Source: Salinisphaera orenii subsp. halophila YIM 95161 (GTDB lineage Bacteria > Pseudomonadota > Gammaproteobacteria > Nevskiales > Salinisphaeraceae). Taken from it: a stretch of DNA of 64,000 bases. The position numbers and the translations under genes are program-made. The stretch covers positions 1-64,000 of the forward strand of contig NZ_AYKF01000035.1 in assembly GCF_003732545.1 (NCBI RefSeq), written 5' to 3'. The notes below the pieces were generated by a model. The model searched no databases. It was not told the DNA's origin and saw only the letters and a program-made list of their open reading frames with translations. Positions 36,610 to 46,146 of this stretch are shown here, in pieces. Numbering within the stretch: position 1 is the stretch's first letter; each line of letters begins with the position of its first letter.

Positions 36610-37335
36610 TCAGGCGTTGTCGTCGGGGGCCGGGACGCTGCCGCAGTCCATCGGCGGCTCGGCGACCGGGGCGTCGGCGGGTTCGGTGTTGTCGGGCACC
36701 GGTCGCGCGGCCAGCCAGGCGGCCACGGCCTCGACGTCGCGGCCGTCGAGCCGCGCCGTGATTTCGGCCATGCAGTCCGGCGCCGCGGCGTGCCGGGTGC
36801 CGACCTGCCAGGCGCCCAGCTGGGCCATGATGTACTGGCGCGGCAGGCCGACCAGACCGGGCGTGTTCGGTTGCACGCCGGTCAGGCGCTCGCCGTGGCA
36901 GCTCGCACAGGCGGGCACCTCGGCCTGCGGGTCGCCCTCGCGCACGAGCTGTTCGCCGCGTTCGGCCAGGGCCCGGCCGGGGCGCTCGGCCGCGGCGGGA
37001 TAGGGCGGGTGCCGCTCGGCGAAATGGCGTGCGATCTCGTAGAGATAGTCGCGCGACAGATGCGACACTAGGTGATTCATGGTCGCGTTGCGCCGCCGCA
37101 GCGTCTGATAGTTGACCAGCTGGTTGTAGAGATAACCCGCCGGCTTGCCGTGGATGCGCGGCACGTAGCCGTCCTCGAGCCGGATGCCCTCCTCGGCGTG
37201 GCAGGCGGTGCAGGCTTCGAGGCGCTGGGCCATCGCATCGCCCCCCGACGTGCTGTCGCGCGCGCTGGCCGGCGTGGCGATGGCCAGGCCCGCAGCCAGC
37301 CCGATGGCGATGAGAATAACCCTTGTGGCAAACAC
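36610..37335 (-). CDS. di-haem c-type cytochrome (cytochrome c4-like)
   Basis: A 241-residue periplasmic protein starting at GTG, with a signal ending PASA. Haem motifs are CTACH (about 42-46) and CASCH (about 147-151), each heading a cytochrome c fold of about 90 residues, as in cytochrome c4. The C-terminus has an acidic, Pro-rich tail. It is the first gene of a two-gene cytochrome operon and probably carries electrons between a dehydrogenase and an oxidase. Confidence 0.9.
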   Translation of the reverse strand: MFATRVILIAIGLAAGLAIATPASARDSTSGGDAMAQRLEACTACHAEEGIRLEDGYVPRIHGKPAGYLYNQLVNYQTLRRRNATMNHLVSHLSRDYLYEIARHFAERHPPYPAAAERPGRALAERGEQLVREGDPQAEVPACASCHGERLTGVQPNTPGLVGLPRQYIMAQLGAWQVGTRHAAAPDCMAEITARLDGRDVEAVAAWLAARPVPDNTEPADAPVAEPPMDCGSVPAPDDNA

Positions 37336-37553
37336 GGTTGCAGCAGCCTCGAATGGATGGGCCGCGGACGCGGCGCTCGGTCGCCATTATCGGCGGATGG
37401 AGCCTGACCACCAAGCGACAGTTGCGCCGGATGATGCATAACAGTTGCGGCCGTACATTGCTGTTACGAAAAAACCACCGGCAACTGTGGCTGTCGAGCG
37501 CGATACCCCAGCCCGGACAATCGCGCTCACGACATGCGTTGCAGGAGCGTTCG

Positions 37554-37784
37554 ATGGATTCAACGAACCGCGAGCCCGCGGCCGGTGGGCGCCGACCGCG
37601 ATGGTGGCAGGTGGTATTCAGCGTAGCCAGTGCGTTTTTCGGTGTGCAGAGTTCGCGTGTGCGCCGACGAGATTTCACCTATGGTCGCCCGTTGCACTTC
37701 GTCGTTTGCGGGTTGTTGATGACCGGGGTCGTGGTGCTGCTGTTTTTCGGCGCCGTACGCCTGGCACTGGCCTATCTGGCGTGA
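37554..37784 (+). CDS. DUF2970 small membrane protein
   Basis: A 76-residue protein matching DUF2970. The basic start leads into WWQVVFSVASAFFGVQSSRVRRRDF, the family signature. A single membrane span follows near residues 48-72 (VVCGLLMTGVVVLLFFGAVRL). The ribosome site is AGGAG. Its last 13 bases overlap the converging MocR gene. Function unknown; common as a single small gene in Gammaproteobacteria. Confidence 0.9.
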   Translation: MDSTNREPAAGGRRPRWWQVVFSVASAFFGVQSSRVRRRDFTYGRPLHFVVCGLLMTGVVVLLFFGAVRLALAYLA

Positions 37785-39223
37785 CGTGAGGCCGGGTTCG
37801 GCCGGTGCCACCGGTCGATTATTTCGGCCAGGCGGGCCACGCCCCTTGCGATTTCGGCCGGGTTCGGGTGGCCGTAGTTCAGGCGGATGTAATTGTTGAA
37901 GGTGTCGTCGGTCGAGAACAATACCCCCGGAGCTATGGCCACCTCTGCGGCCAGCGCGCGGCGATGCAGTTCGCGTGCGTCGATGCCGGCAGGCAGGCGC
38001 AGCCAGAGCACGTAGCCACCCGCGGGGCGGGTGAATGCGATATCGGCCGGCAGTTCGCGGCACAGGTGCTCGATGAGCCGGTCGCGACGCGAGCACAGTT
38101 CCGCGCGCAGCGCCGCCAGATGCCGGTCGTAGTGGGTCCCAGCCAGATAATCGGCGATGCCTACCTGCGCCGGTAGCGAGGCCGCGAGCGTGCTATCGAG
38201 CTTGTAGCGCATCACGCGGGCGGTGTGGCGCCCCGGCATCGCCCAACCGATGCGATAACCCGGCGCCAGGCACTTGGAGAACGTGCCGCAATGCAGGACA
38301 TGGCCGCTCGTGTCGAATGCCCGCGCCGGCGGTGGCCGTTGGTCGCCGTAATAGAGTTCGGCATAGGCATCGTCCTCGATTAGCGGCACCTCGTATTCGG
38401 CGAGCAGTTCAACCAGCGCGCGCTTGGCTAGTGCCGGCATCAAGGCGCCGGTCGGGTTCTGAAAGGTAGGCATCAACCAGCAGGCGGCAGGGCGGAAACG
38501 GGCCAGGCGTGCGCGCAGGTCGGCGATATCGACTCCGGTCTCGGCATCGACGGGTATCTCGACGGCACGCCGACCGAGCCGCTCTATGGACTGCAGGGCG
38601 CCGTAGAAGGTCGGGTGCTCGATGAGTACGCTGTCGCCCGGCCGGGTCACCGCCTGTAGACATAGATTGAGCGCTTCAAGCGCGCCGTGGGTGATCACGA
38701 TTTCGTTCGCATCGACGTGATAGCCATCGAGGTGATAGCGAATGGCGATCTGGCGTCGCAGCTCGGCATTGCCGGGTGACAGATCCTCGACGCTCTGGTG
38801 CGCGTCCGCATGCCGCAGGCCGCGATAGATCGAACGGCGCAGCCGCGCCAGCGGAAACAGACGCGGGTCCGGGAAAGCCGAACCCAGGGGCATCAGCTCG
38901 CGCGATCGGCTGGCGTCAAGCACGGCATGGATCAACCGGCTGCGGTCGACCGGCACGCCTGCCTCGTGCGCCGGGGCAAGCGCCGGCGGGTCGGGATGTT
39001 GCGGATACTGCACGGCGCCCGCGCTGACGTAGTACCCCGAGCGCGCCCGGGCCTCGACGAGTCCGCGTGCTTCCAGCAGACGGTAGGCCTGCAATACCGT
39101 GGACACGCTCAGTCCGCGCCGGCGACTGGCCTCGCGTACCGAGGGCAAGCGCTCGCCCGCCGGGAGGGCGCCGCTGGCGATCAGCGACTGGACCTGCTCG
39201 GCATAGTCGATATAAAGCGCCAT
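37772..39223 (-). CDS. MocR-type GntR regulator with aminotransferase domain
   Basis: A 483-residue protein. A GntR winged helix (SGALPAGERLPSVREASRRRGLSVSTVLQAYR, about 17-48) is fused to a fold-type I aminotransferase domain (about 110-470) with the PLP lysine in GTFSKCLAPGYRIGW (about 316-330). MocR regulators use PLP or an aminotransferase-like ligand to control vitamin B6, amino-acid or GABA genes. It is divergent from the AI-2E/PerM-family gene with 194 bp between; targets are unknown. Confidence 0.94.
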   Translation of the reverse strand: MALYIDYAEQVQSLIASGALPAGERLPSVREASRRRGLSVSTVLQAYRLLEARGLVEARARSGYYVSAGAVQYPQHPDPPALAPAHEAGVPVDRSRLIHAVLDASRSRELMPLGSAFPDPRLFPLARLRRSIYRGLRHADAHQSVEDLSPGNAELRRQIAIRYHLDGYHVDANEIVITHGALEALNLCLQAVTRPGDSVLIEHPTFYGALQSIERLGRRAVEIPVDAETGVDIADLRARLARFRPAACWLMPTFQNPTGALMPALAKRALVELLAEYEVPLIEDDAYAELYYGDQRPPPARAFDTSGHVLHCGTFSKCLAPGYRIGWAMPGRHTARVMRYKLDSTLAASLPAQVGIADYLAGTHYDRHLAALRAELCSRRDRLIEHLCRELPADIAFTRPAGGYVLWLRLPAGIDARELHRRALAAEVAIAPGVLFSTDDTFNNYIRLNYGHPNPAEIARGVARLAEIIDRWHRPNPASRHAR

Positions 39224-39417
39224 CGTTTCGGGTCGTCCGCCCCGGCGGTCGCGGCCTGTGTTTGGCGAATGCCGCGCAGTATAGCGACCCGCCGGCTACG
39301 CAGGGCTACGGATGGCGACCTGTCTCGGGTGCACGGTAATCTATGGCGCTGTGCATTGATGCCGGCGGATGCGCGACGGGGCGCGATGGGATCCGGCCGG
39401 GGAAAGGGGAGCCTTGC

Positions 39418-40527
39418 ATGGCTGAAGAGTCGAAGCCGGTCGACCGGGCACCGGACAATTACGTGATGCGACTGTTCGAGCGGCCCATCCAGATCCGGTC
39501 GTTCATCATGACTGCGATCCTTGTGCTGCTGATCGTCTACACGCTGTACTTCGCGCGGTTCGTGTTCATTCCGGTGGTGCTCGCGCTGATCTTCAATCTG
39601 CTGCTCGGGCCGCTGGTCACCAGGCTGCAGCGCTGGTACGTGCCACGCTGGGCCAGTGCGCTGCTGATTCTCGGCAGCTTCGCGGGCGTGGTCATCTACG
39701 GCGGCTACATGCTCATGGGCCCGGCCCAGTACTGGATCAACCACGCCCCGCAGGCGTTCTCCTCGTTCAACCAGCAGACGTCCAAGCTGCAGCAGCAGAT
39801 CCAGGACATGAACGAGAGCACCGAAAAGATCAAGGAAGCCGCGTCCGACATGATCGGCGAGGCTTCGCGTCAGACGATCACCGTCAACCAGGAGGGATTG
39901 CGTGACCAGATCGTGACCAATCTCCAGTGGACGAGCGGCATCCTGTTCATGACGGTGATACTGCTTTATTTCATGCTCTGCGGGCGGGGTTTTCTGCTGC
40001 GGCGCCTGCTCATTCTCACCCGGACCGGGCGCAGCCGACGTAACGCCGTGCGCATTGTGCGCCATCTGCAGAGCGACATCAGCCGCTATCTGCTGACCGT
40101 GACGGTGATCAACACCTTGCTCGGCGTCGCGGCCGCCGGTGTCCTCTGGGTCATCGGGCTGCCGAACCCGATACTCTGGGGCGTGCTCGTCGGGGTGTTC
40201 AATTTCGCGCCCTACGCCGGGGCGGCGATCTCGCTGGCCGCCATCTCGCTGGCCTCGTTCGCAACCTTCGACACGCTGGCGCACGTGCTCGCCGCCCCTG
40301 CCGCGGTGTTCGCGCTGAACGTGCTGGAAGGCAACTTCATCACCCCCGCGATCCACGGCCGACGCTTCGAGATGAGCGCGCTCATGGTCTTTTTGGCGCT
40401 GTTCTTCTGGGGCTGGCTCTGGGGCGTGGCCGGCATGCTCATGGCCGTGCCGCTGCTGGTGGTCATCAAGGTCACCTGCGACCACATCGAGGAACTGCGG
40501 CCGGTGGGGCGGTTCCTCGGGAACTAG
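39418..40527 (+). CDS. AI-2E/PerM family membrane transporter
   Basis: A 369-residue protein of the AI-2E family (COG0628). It has two N-terminal spans (about 28-65), another near 75-95, a soluble loop with coiled coil (SSFNQQTSKLQQQIQDMNES, about 118-137) and four or five C-terminal spans containing the family PNPILWGVLVGVFNFAPYAG motif. Members exchange small solutes or Na+/H+; the name does not prove autoinducer transport. The start has a strong AAAGGGGAG ribosome site. Confidence 0.92.
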   Translation: MAEESKPVDRAPDNYVMRLFERPIQIRSFIMTAILVLLIVYTLYFARFVFIPVVLALIFNLLLGPLVTRLQRWYVPRWASALLILGSFAGVVIYGGYMLMGPAQYWINHAPQAFSSFNQQTSKLQQQIQDMNESTEKIKEAASDMIGEASRQTITVNQEGLRDQIVTNLQWTSGILFMTVILLYFMLCGRGFLLRRLLILTRTGRSRRNAVRIVRHLQSDISRYLLTVTVINTLLGVAAAGVLWVIGLPNPILWGVLVGVFNFAPYAGAAISLAAISLASFATFDTLAHVLAAPAAVFALNVLEGNFITPAIHGRRFEMSALMVFLALFFWGWLWGVAGMLMAVPLLVVIKVTCDHIEELRPVGRFLGN

Positions 40528-40758
40528 CCGGGCAGACCCCGCGAAGACGTGCCCCGGGTCGTCGATCGGGCGCGGGCTGTCGCCGGGCCGGCCGGTGCCG
40601 GATGAGTCGCCGGGCGCTAACGGCGAGCGGCTCGGGCGCCGCGGCCGCTGACCGACGGATCGCGCCACGATCTACTTCGGACGTGATCGCCGCACCACCG
40701 GCGACTCCGTAGGGCGCGCCAGGCCTGACCGCGAGCTCCGGGCCGTCGGTTCGTGCGC

Positions 40759-42099
40759 CTAGCCGGCCGGCCGCAGGAACACGAAGTAGCCCAGAAAGAC
40801 GACCGCCAGCGCGTACATCAGCGGGTTGACGTCGCGGGCGCGGCCGGCGGCGGCCATGGTCAGCGGATAGACGATGAAACCGAGCGCGATGCCGGTGGCG
40901 ATGGAGTAGGTCAGCGGCATCATCAGCACGGTGACGAAGGCCGGCGCGGCGGTCTCGAAGCGCTCCCAGTCGATCTGCTTGAGCGAGGCGCACATCAGCA
41001 CGCCCACCACGATCAGCGCCGGCGCGGTCACCGCCGAGGTGACCACCGCCAGCAGGGGCGAGAAGAACAGCGCCAGCAGGAACAGCACGCCCACCACGAC
41101 GGCGGTGAAGCCGCTGCGGCCGCCGGCGGCGACCCCCGAGGCGGACTCGATGTAGGCGGTGGTCGAGGAGGTGCCGATCAGCCCGCTGGCGGTGGTCGCC
41201 AGGGCGTCGGCGAACAGCGCCCGGCCGGCGCGCGGCAGACGGTTGTCGCGGATCAGCCCGGCCTGTCGGGCCACGCCCATGAGCGTGCCGGCGGAGTCGA
41301 AGAAGTCCACGAACAGCATGGTCGCGATCACCACCAGCATGTTCGCCGTGAACAGTTCGTCGAGACGGGTCAGGGCCACGCCGGCCACCGGGGTCACGTC
41401 CGGCACCTGGCCGACGATGTGGTCGGGCAGGTCGATCAGGCCGGTGACGATGCCCGCAGTGGCGGTGGCGACCATGCCGAGGAAGATCGCGCTGGTCAGA
41501 CGCAGCGTCATCAGCACCAGCGTCACCGCGAGGCCGAAGATCGCCAGCAGCGTTTCCGGCGTGGTCAGCGGCGCCAGCCGTACCAGCAGGGCGTCGTCGT
41601 CGAGCACGATGCCCGCGTTCTGCAGGCCGATGAAGGCGATGAACAGGCCGATGCCGGCGGCCACCGCGTGCTTGAGCTCCGGGGCCACCGCGTCGATGAT
41701 GCGCTGGCGGATGCGCGACAGCGACAGCGCCACGAAGATGAGTCCGGAGACGAAGGTGCCGGCCAGCGCCGTCTGCCAGTCGATGCCCATGCCGAGCACC
41801 ACCGAGAAGGCGAAGAAGGCGTTGAGCCCCATGCCCGGGGCCTGGGCGATCGGAAAGCGCGCCAGCAGCCCCATCACCAGCGAACCGAAGGCCGCGGCCA
41901 GCGCGGTCGCGGTGAACACCGCCTCGCGCGGCATGCCCAGCGCTTCGGCCTCGGGGCCGGCGCTGGCCAGCGAGAGCACGCTGGGGTTCACGAACAGGAT
42001 GTAGGCCATCGACAGGAAGGTCGTCAGCCCGGCCACCGATTCGGTGCGGAAGTTCGTGCCCAGCGTGTCGAAATCGAAATAGCGCGCGATCGCGTTCAC
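40759..42099 (-). CDS. AzgA-type purine (hypoxanthine/guanine) permease
   Basis: A 446-residue NCS2-family (COG2252) transporter. Typical motifs are RTESVAGLTTFLSMAYILFVNP (about 19-40), QAPGMGLNAFFAF (about 86-98) and LFVDFFDSAGTLMGVA (about 264-279), followed by TSSTTAYIESASGVAAGGRSG. About 12-14 spans. It imports purine bases by proton symport. A GTG start at 42099 after AGGGA is preferred to a TTG further upstream. It converges on the AI-2E gene across an empty 230-bp gap. Confidence 0.92.
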   Translation of the reverse strand: MNAIARYFDFDTLGTNFRTESVAGLTTFLSMAYILFVNPSVLSLASAGPEAEALGMPREAVFTATALAAAFGSLVMGLLARFPIAQAPGMGLNAFFAFSVVLGMGIDWQTALAGTFVSGLIFVALSLSRIRQRIIDAVAPELKHAVAAGIGLFIAFIGLQNAGIVLDDDALLVRLAPLTTPETLLAIFGLAVTLVLMTLRLTSAIFLGMVATATAGIVTGLIDLPDHIVGQVPDVTPVAGVALTRLDELFTANMLVVIATMLFVDFFDSAGTLMGVARQAGLIRDNRLPRAGRALFADALATTASGLIGTSSTTAYIESASGVAAGGRSGFTAVVVGVLFLLALFFSPLLAVVTSAVTAPALIVVGVLMCASLKQIDWERFETAAPAFVTVLMMPLTYSIATGIALGFIVYPLTMAAAGRARDVNPLMYALAVVFLGYFVFLRPAG

Positions 42100-42169
42100 G
42101 GCGTCGTCCCTGATGCGGCCCGGCGCGAAACGATACAAGAAACGTGCCGTGCCCTGCGCCGGCGGTGGC

Positions 42170-42973
42170 TCATGCGCCGCGGCTGCGGCCGGCGACGCGG
42201 GCGAGAAAAGCGGTCAGCGGCGGATTGACCGCCGCCGGATGGGTCAGGTTGGCGGCATGTCCGGCGCCGGGAATGCGCACCAGCTCCGCCCGGGGCAGCC
42301 GTGCGGCCATCTCCTCGGCGAGCGTCATGTCGATGGCGCGGTCGGCCTCGCCGTGGATGACCAGCGCCGGCACGTCGATCTCGCCGAGGCGGTCGCTGAT
42401 GTCGTCGCGCGTGTCGAGGGTGGCGTAGATGCGGGCGACGTTGGCCGCGGAGGACGCCGCCCAGCGCGACTTCCACTGCTCGGCGTGGGCGCTGTCGTCG
42501 CCGAGGATGCGCGCGGCGATGTTGTCGGCCATCTCCGGCGTCAGGCCGTGTTCGGCCCAGAGGGCGGCCGCCCGTCGATGGGTCTCGATGCGCTCGGCGG
42601 GCTCGGGCCGGGCCTGGCTGTCGATGAGCGCCAGTGCCGCGACGCGCGCCGGATGGGTGAGTGCGGCCCGCAGGGAGAGATAGCCGCCCTGTGACATGCC
42701 GATCCAGACCGCCCGCTCGATGCCGAGGGCGTCGAGCAGCCCGACGGCGTCGTCGGCCGAATCGTAGTAGGAGAACGGCGCCTCGTCGGTCACGGTGGCG
42801 CCGTGGCCGCGTTCGTCCCAGGCGATGCAGCGATAGTCTTTTCGGAGCGCCTCGATCTGCGGCTCGAACATGCGATGGTCCATATGCAGCCCGTGCGAGA
42901 ACAGCAGTGGCGGACCGTCGCCGCCGGTGTCGATATAGAACAGGCGCTGGCCGTTGCTGTCGATGTGCGGCAT
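42170..42973 (-). CDS. alpha/beta-hydrolase
   Basis: A 267-residue alpha/beta-hydrolase. The oxyanion HGLHMDHRMF is near 28, the nucleophile elbow is GMSQGG (Ser about 94), the acid Asp is in HGEADRAID (about 212) and the His in IPGAGHAANL (about 240). It resembles 3-oxoadipate enol-lactonase-like and haloperoxidase-like esterases; no exact substrate can be given. It is on the same strand as the purine permease, 70 bp upstream of it. Confidence 0.9.
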   Translation of the reverse strand: MPHIDSNGQRLFYIDTGGDGPPLLFSHGLHMDHRMFEPQIEALRKDYRCIAWDERGHGATVTDEAPFSYYDSADDAVGLLDALGIERAVWIGMSQGGYLSLRAALTHPARVAALALIDSQARPEPAERIETHRRAAALWAEHGLTPEMADNIAARILGDDSAHAEQWKSRWAASSAANVARIYATLDTRDDISDRLGEIDVPALVIHGEADRAIDMTLAEEMAARLPRAELVRIPGAGHAANLTHPAAVNPPLTAFLARVAGRSRGA

Positions 42974-43024
42974 GTCGTCTCCTCGTTGCGCGGTGGCTGT
43001 GGCGGCGCGACCGGGGTCCGGCGG

Positions 43025-44839
43025 TCAGCGTCCGGCGGACGGGCCGTGGCGCGGCTCGCGGCGGCGTGCCATCTGGCGGGCCAGCCGGCTGGAACGGGCC
43101 ACGTCCGACAGTGTCAGGACACCCTGGACCTCGCGGGGATGGTTCATGTGGCCGTCCGGGGTCACCAGTGCGACCTCGCAGTGGGCGGCCCGCAGCCGGC
43201 CGACGATGTCGAAGATCAGGTCGTCGGCGCCGACCACGATATATTCGTCCTCCATGTGCTCGTCCGCCCAGCTGCGGATGCGCCCGCGCCCGGTCAGCCG
43301 GTAGTGGCGGCGCGAGGAGAAGATCGACTGGATGCCGCCTTCGGCGTCGAGCACCAGCACGTTCGGCGTCTGCCGGCCGAACCGGCGGAAGCGCCGGCGG
43401 ATCTCGGCCATGCCGCGGGTGCTGCCGACCCGGACGACCCGCGGATCGTAGAAGTCCGAGGCCTTGCGCAGCATGAACAGATTGGTCTCCAGCGAGGCCG
43501 GCACCGGGTGATTGCGGCGGCTGAGCTTGAAGGTGTAGATCGTGTCGGCGGTCAGGAACTGGCGGATGCCGTAGGCGATGGAGACGATGATCACCATCGG
43601 GATGATCACGTGATAGTCGCGGGTCATCTCGAAGATGATCACGATCGCGGTGAGCGCGGCGCCGGTGGAGCCGGCCACCACGCCGGCCATGCCGAGCACG
43701 GCCATGGTCGCGACATCCAGCTCGAACCACGGCGCGATCTGCTGCATGCCCACGGCGAAAGCGCCGCCCAGGGTCGCGCCGAGATACAGCGCCGGCGAGA
43801 ACACCCCGCCCGAAGCGCCGGAGCCCAGCGTCAGCGACGTTGCCAGCAGTTTCGCAGCGAACAGGAGCAGCAGCAGGCCGGGCGCGGTGAGCGCGTTCTG
43901 GAGGATGTCCTGGATGGTCGCGTAGCCCACGCCGTCGACATAGTAGTGCCCGGTCGTGGTCACGAACACGTACATCATCAGCCCCACGCAGCCCATGCCG
44001 AGCACGTGGCGCAGATAGGCGTTGCCGGGCAGGCGCTCGAACAGATCCTCGAACAGATAGATGCTGCGGTTGAACAGCCAAGCCGCCAGGCCCATGAGCA
44101 CGCCGAACACGAGATAGACCAGCAGTAGTTCCGGCGAGTTCAGGTCGAGGCCGTTGTTGGCCAGCGCCGGGATGTCGAACGAGGGCGTGTTGCCGAACAG
44201 CGCCCGGCCCACGAACGAAGCCGCACCGGTGGCCAGGGCGACCGGAATCAGCGTGCGCCCGGAGGTCTCCGGCAGGATGATCTCGATGGCGAACAGCAGC
44301 CCGCCCAGCGGCGCGTTGAACGTCGCGGCGATGCCGGCGGCCGCGCCGGCGGCGATGAGCGTGTTGCGCTGCCATTCGCGCAGCATCGTAGCCTGCCCGA
44401 CGCCCGAGCCGAGCGCCGAGCCGATCTGGATGATCGGGCCCTCGCGGCCGACCGCGCCGCCGGTCGCGATCGAGATCGACGAGGCCAGCGCCTTGACCCC
44501 CGCCACCGTCGGCCGGATCACGCCGCCGCGGTAGTAGATCGCGTCGATGACCTCGGGCACGCCGTGGCCCTTGGCCTCGGGGGCGAAGTTCTGCACCAGG
44601 AAGGTCACCGCCACCGCGCCCAGCATCGGCACGATGATCACCCAGGCGCCCCAGGGGCTTACGCCGGTGTGCTGGTTGGCGTCGTAGATCCGCGACAGCT
44701 CGCCGAAGAAGGCGAGGTTGTGGAAGATCGCGATCAGGTCCCGGAACAGGGCGGCGCCGAGCCCCGCCGCGATGCCCACGCCGACCGCGAGGAGGGCGAG
44801 GACGAGGCTGGAGCGTTCGATCGTGCGCGGCCGGGCCAC
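43025..44839 (-). CDS. CLC-family chloride channel/antiporter with CBS-like C-terminus
   Basis: About 604 residues from the GTG 44839, which has an AAAGGA ribosome site; an ATG at 44917 would add 26. The ion pathway motifs are GHGVPEV (where ClcA has GSGIP), GREGP with the gating Glu, and GGVFSPALYLG. The central Ser of the selectivity filter is His here. The C-terminal 130 residues look like a CBS pair, degenerate in the first half. The protein spans the inner membrane and likely moves Cl- (or another anion) against H+. Confidence 0.92.
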   Translation of the reverse strand: MARPRTIERSSLVLALLAVGVGIAAGLGAALFRDLIAIFHNLAFFGELSRIYDANQHTGVSPWGAWVIIVPMLGAVAVTFLVQNFAPEAKGHGVPEVIDAIYYRGGVIRPTVAGVKALASSISIATGGAVGREGPIIQIGSALGSGVGQATMLREWQRNTLIAAGAAAGIAATFNAPLGGLLFAIEIILPETSGRTLIPVALATGAASFVGRALFGNTPSFDIPALANNGLDLNSPELLLVYLVFGVLMGLAAWLFNRSIYLFEDLFERLPGNAYLRHVLGMGCVGLMMYVFVTTTGHYYVDGVGYATIQDILQNALTAPGLLLLLFAAKLLATSLTLGSGASGGVFSPALYLGATLGGAFAVGMQQIAPWFELDVATMAVLGMAGVVAGSTGAALTAIVIIFEMTRDYHVIIPMVIIVSIAYGIRQFLTADTIYTFKLSRRNHPVPASLETNLFMLRKASDFYDPRVVRVGSTRGMAEIRRRFRRFGRQTPNVLVLDAEGGIQSIFSSRRHYRLTGRGRIRSWADEHMEDEYIVVGADDLIFDIVGRLRAAHCEVALVTPDGHMNHPREVQGVLTLSDVARSSRLARQMARRREPRHGPSAGR

Positions 44840-45327
44840 CGGGATCCTTTCATTGTCGGGAGTATGGCGATGCCGCAGCCGACGTCTGCGCGGCGGGACG
44901 GCATCGACCTGATGCATGGATTATACAGTAGACGGTCGGCTCACCGGAGCCGGCCGGCCTGTCCCCGGGCCGTGTCCGATCGACGCCGACCATGCGGGTC
45001 TCGGTGTCGTCGCCCGAAGACCGAGCGGCCGCCGGGCCCGGTCGACACGTCATGCGCGCGTCGCCCTGGCGGGCGTGTCCGGTAGCTGGCGGGGCGCGAA
45101 TCGCCGATCGTGGTGCACCGCAATCAGGACCTGCCACGCCGCTGGGTGCCGATGGCTGATCGTTCTCGGGTGGCCCAGCCCTGCGCGACAGGCACTCTAT
45201 CGCGTCAATCCGGCGTGCCGGCGCGATCGCGCGACGTGACGCCCCAGTGCGCACCACGTCTCGTGTGCCCGCGAACAGCGCTTGGGGCGGGCTCGCATGT
45301 CGTGTCGACTCGCCCTAAGCTGGCCGC
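44840..45327. other. 488-bp divergent spacer
   Basis: Between the divergent CLC and permuted-papain genes. It includes the possible N-terminal extension of CLC (to 44917). A TATACA/TACAG patch near 44925-44935 may be promoter sequence. The remainder is GC-rich without a recognisable gene or RNA. Confidence 0.5.
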
Positions 45328-46128
45328 ATGAGCGATACCGATTCCCGCGACTGGCGCGCCCGGGTGATCGCCGGCGTGTCGCGATGGCTGCGTCAGGAAA
45401 CCCGGCCGCTGGGCATGCCGCGCAACGACTTCGAGCGGCTCTGCGAGCAGCTCCGCCCCGCCGATGTGGTGCTCGTGGAGGGGCGCACGCGCATCTCCGG
45501 CATCATCCAGAGCGTGACCCTGTCCTCCTGGACCCACGCCGGGCTGTATGTCGGCCGCCTGGACGATCTGGCCGCCGGCGAAGCAGTGGCGCGGCTTCGG
45601 GATGCCGGCGTTCCGGGCGACATGCCCGTGCTGCTGGAGGCCGAGATCGGCCGCGGCGTGCATCTGTCGCCGATCACGCGCTACGCACGGGAACATCTGC
45701 GATTGTGCCGGGCGCGCGAACTGAGCGTGCGCGACGCCCAGACCGTGGTGGCGTTCGCGCTGGCGCGGCTCGGCGCGCCATACAATCTGCGCCAGATCGG
45801 CGATCTGCTGCGGTTCTTCTTCCCCTACGGCCTGCTGCCACGGCGCTGGCGCTCGAGCCTGTTCGAGGCCGGCCACGGCGACATGGCGCGCACCATCTGC
45901 TCCACGCTCATCGCGCGGGCGTTCGCCCGCGTGCGCTATCCGATCCTGCCGGAGATGCACCGCGGGCCCCACGGCGAGGTCGTCCTGCACCGTCGCAACG
46001 CCCGGCTGGTGACGCCGCGCGACTTCGACCACTCGCCCTACTTCGAGATCGTCAAGTATCCGTTCTTCGGGGACGACGTCGCCCGCTACCGCGAACTGAG
46101 CTGGGCCGACGACCGGCCGGTGCCGTGA
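45328..46128 (+). CDS. YiiX/YebB-like permuted papain-fold (peptidase C92) protein
   Basis: A 266-residue protein of the circularly permuted NlpC/P60-like group. The His precedes the Cys: SSWTHAGLYVG (His about 69), EAEIGRGVHLSP (acidic residue about 105-107) and TICSTLIARAF (Cys about 192). In this family they form the catalytic triad of an amidase or thioesterase acting on lipids or peptidoglycan links. No signal peptide is visible, so it may work in the cytoplasm or at the membrane. It stands alone. Confidence 0.85.
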   Translation: MSDTDSRDWRARVIAGVSRWLRQETRPLGMPRNDFERLCEQLRPADVVLVEGRTRISGIIQSVTLSSWTHAGLYVGRLDDLAAGEAVARLRDAGVPGDMPVLLEAEIGRGVHLSPITRYAREHLRLCRARELSVRDAQTVVAFALARLGAPYNLRQIGDLLRFFFPYGLLPRRWRSSLFEAGHGDMARTICSTLIARAFARVRYPILPEMHRGPHGEVVLHRRNARLVTPRDFDHSPYFEIVKYPFFGDDVARYRELSWADDRPVP

Positions 46129-46146
46129 ACCGGCCGGTCCGCGAGC

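Noticed and set aside
42096-44375. 759-codon frame overlapping CLC and the alpha/beta-hydrolase on the same strand
   Set aside because: Arg/Ala-rich shadow frame; two well-recognised proteins occupy the other frame.
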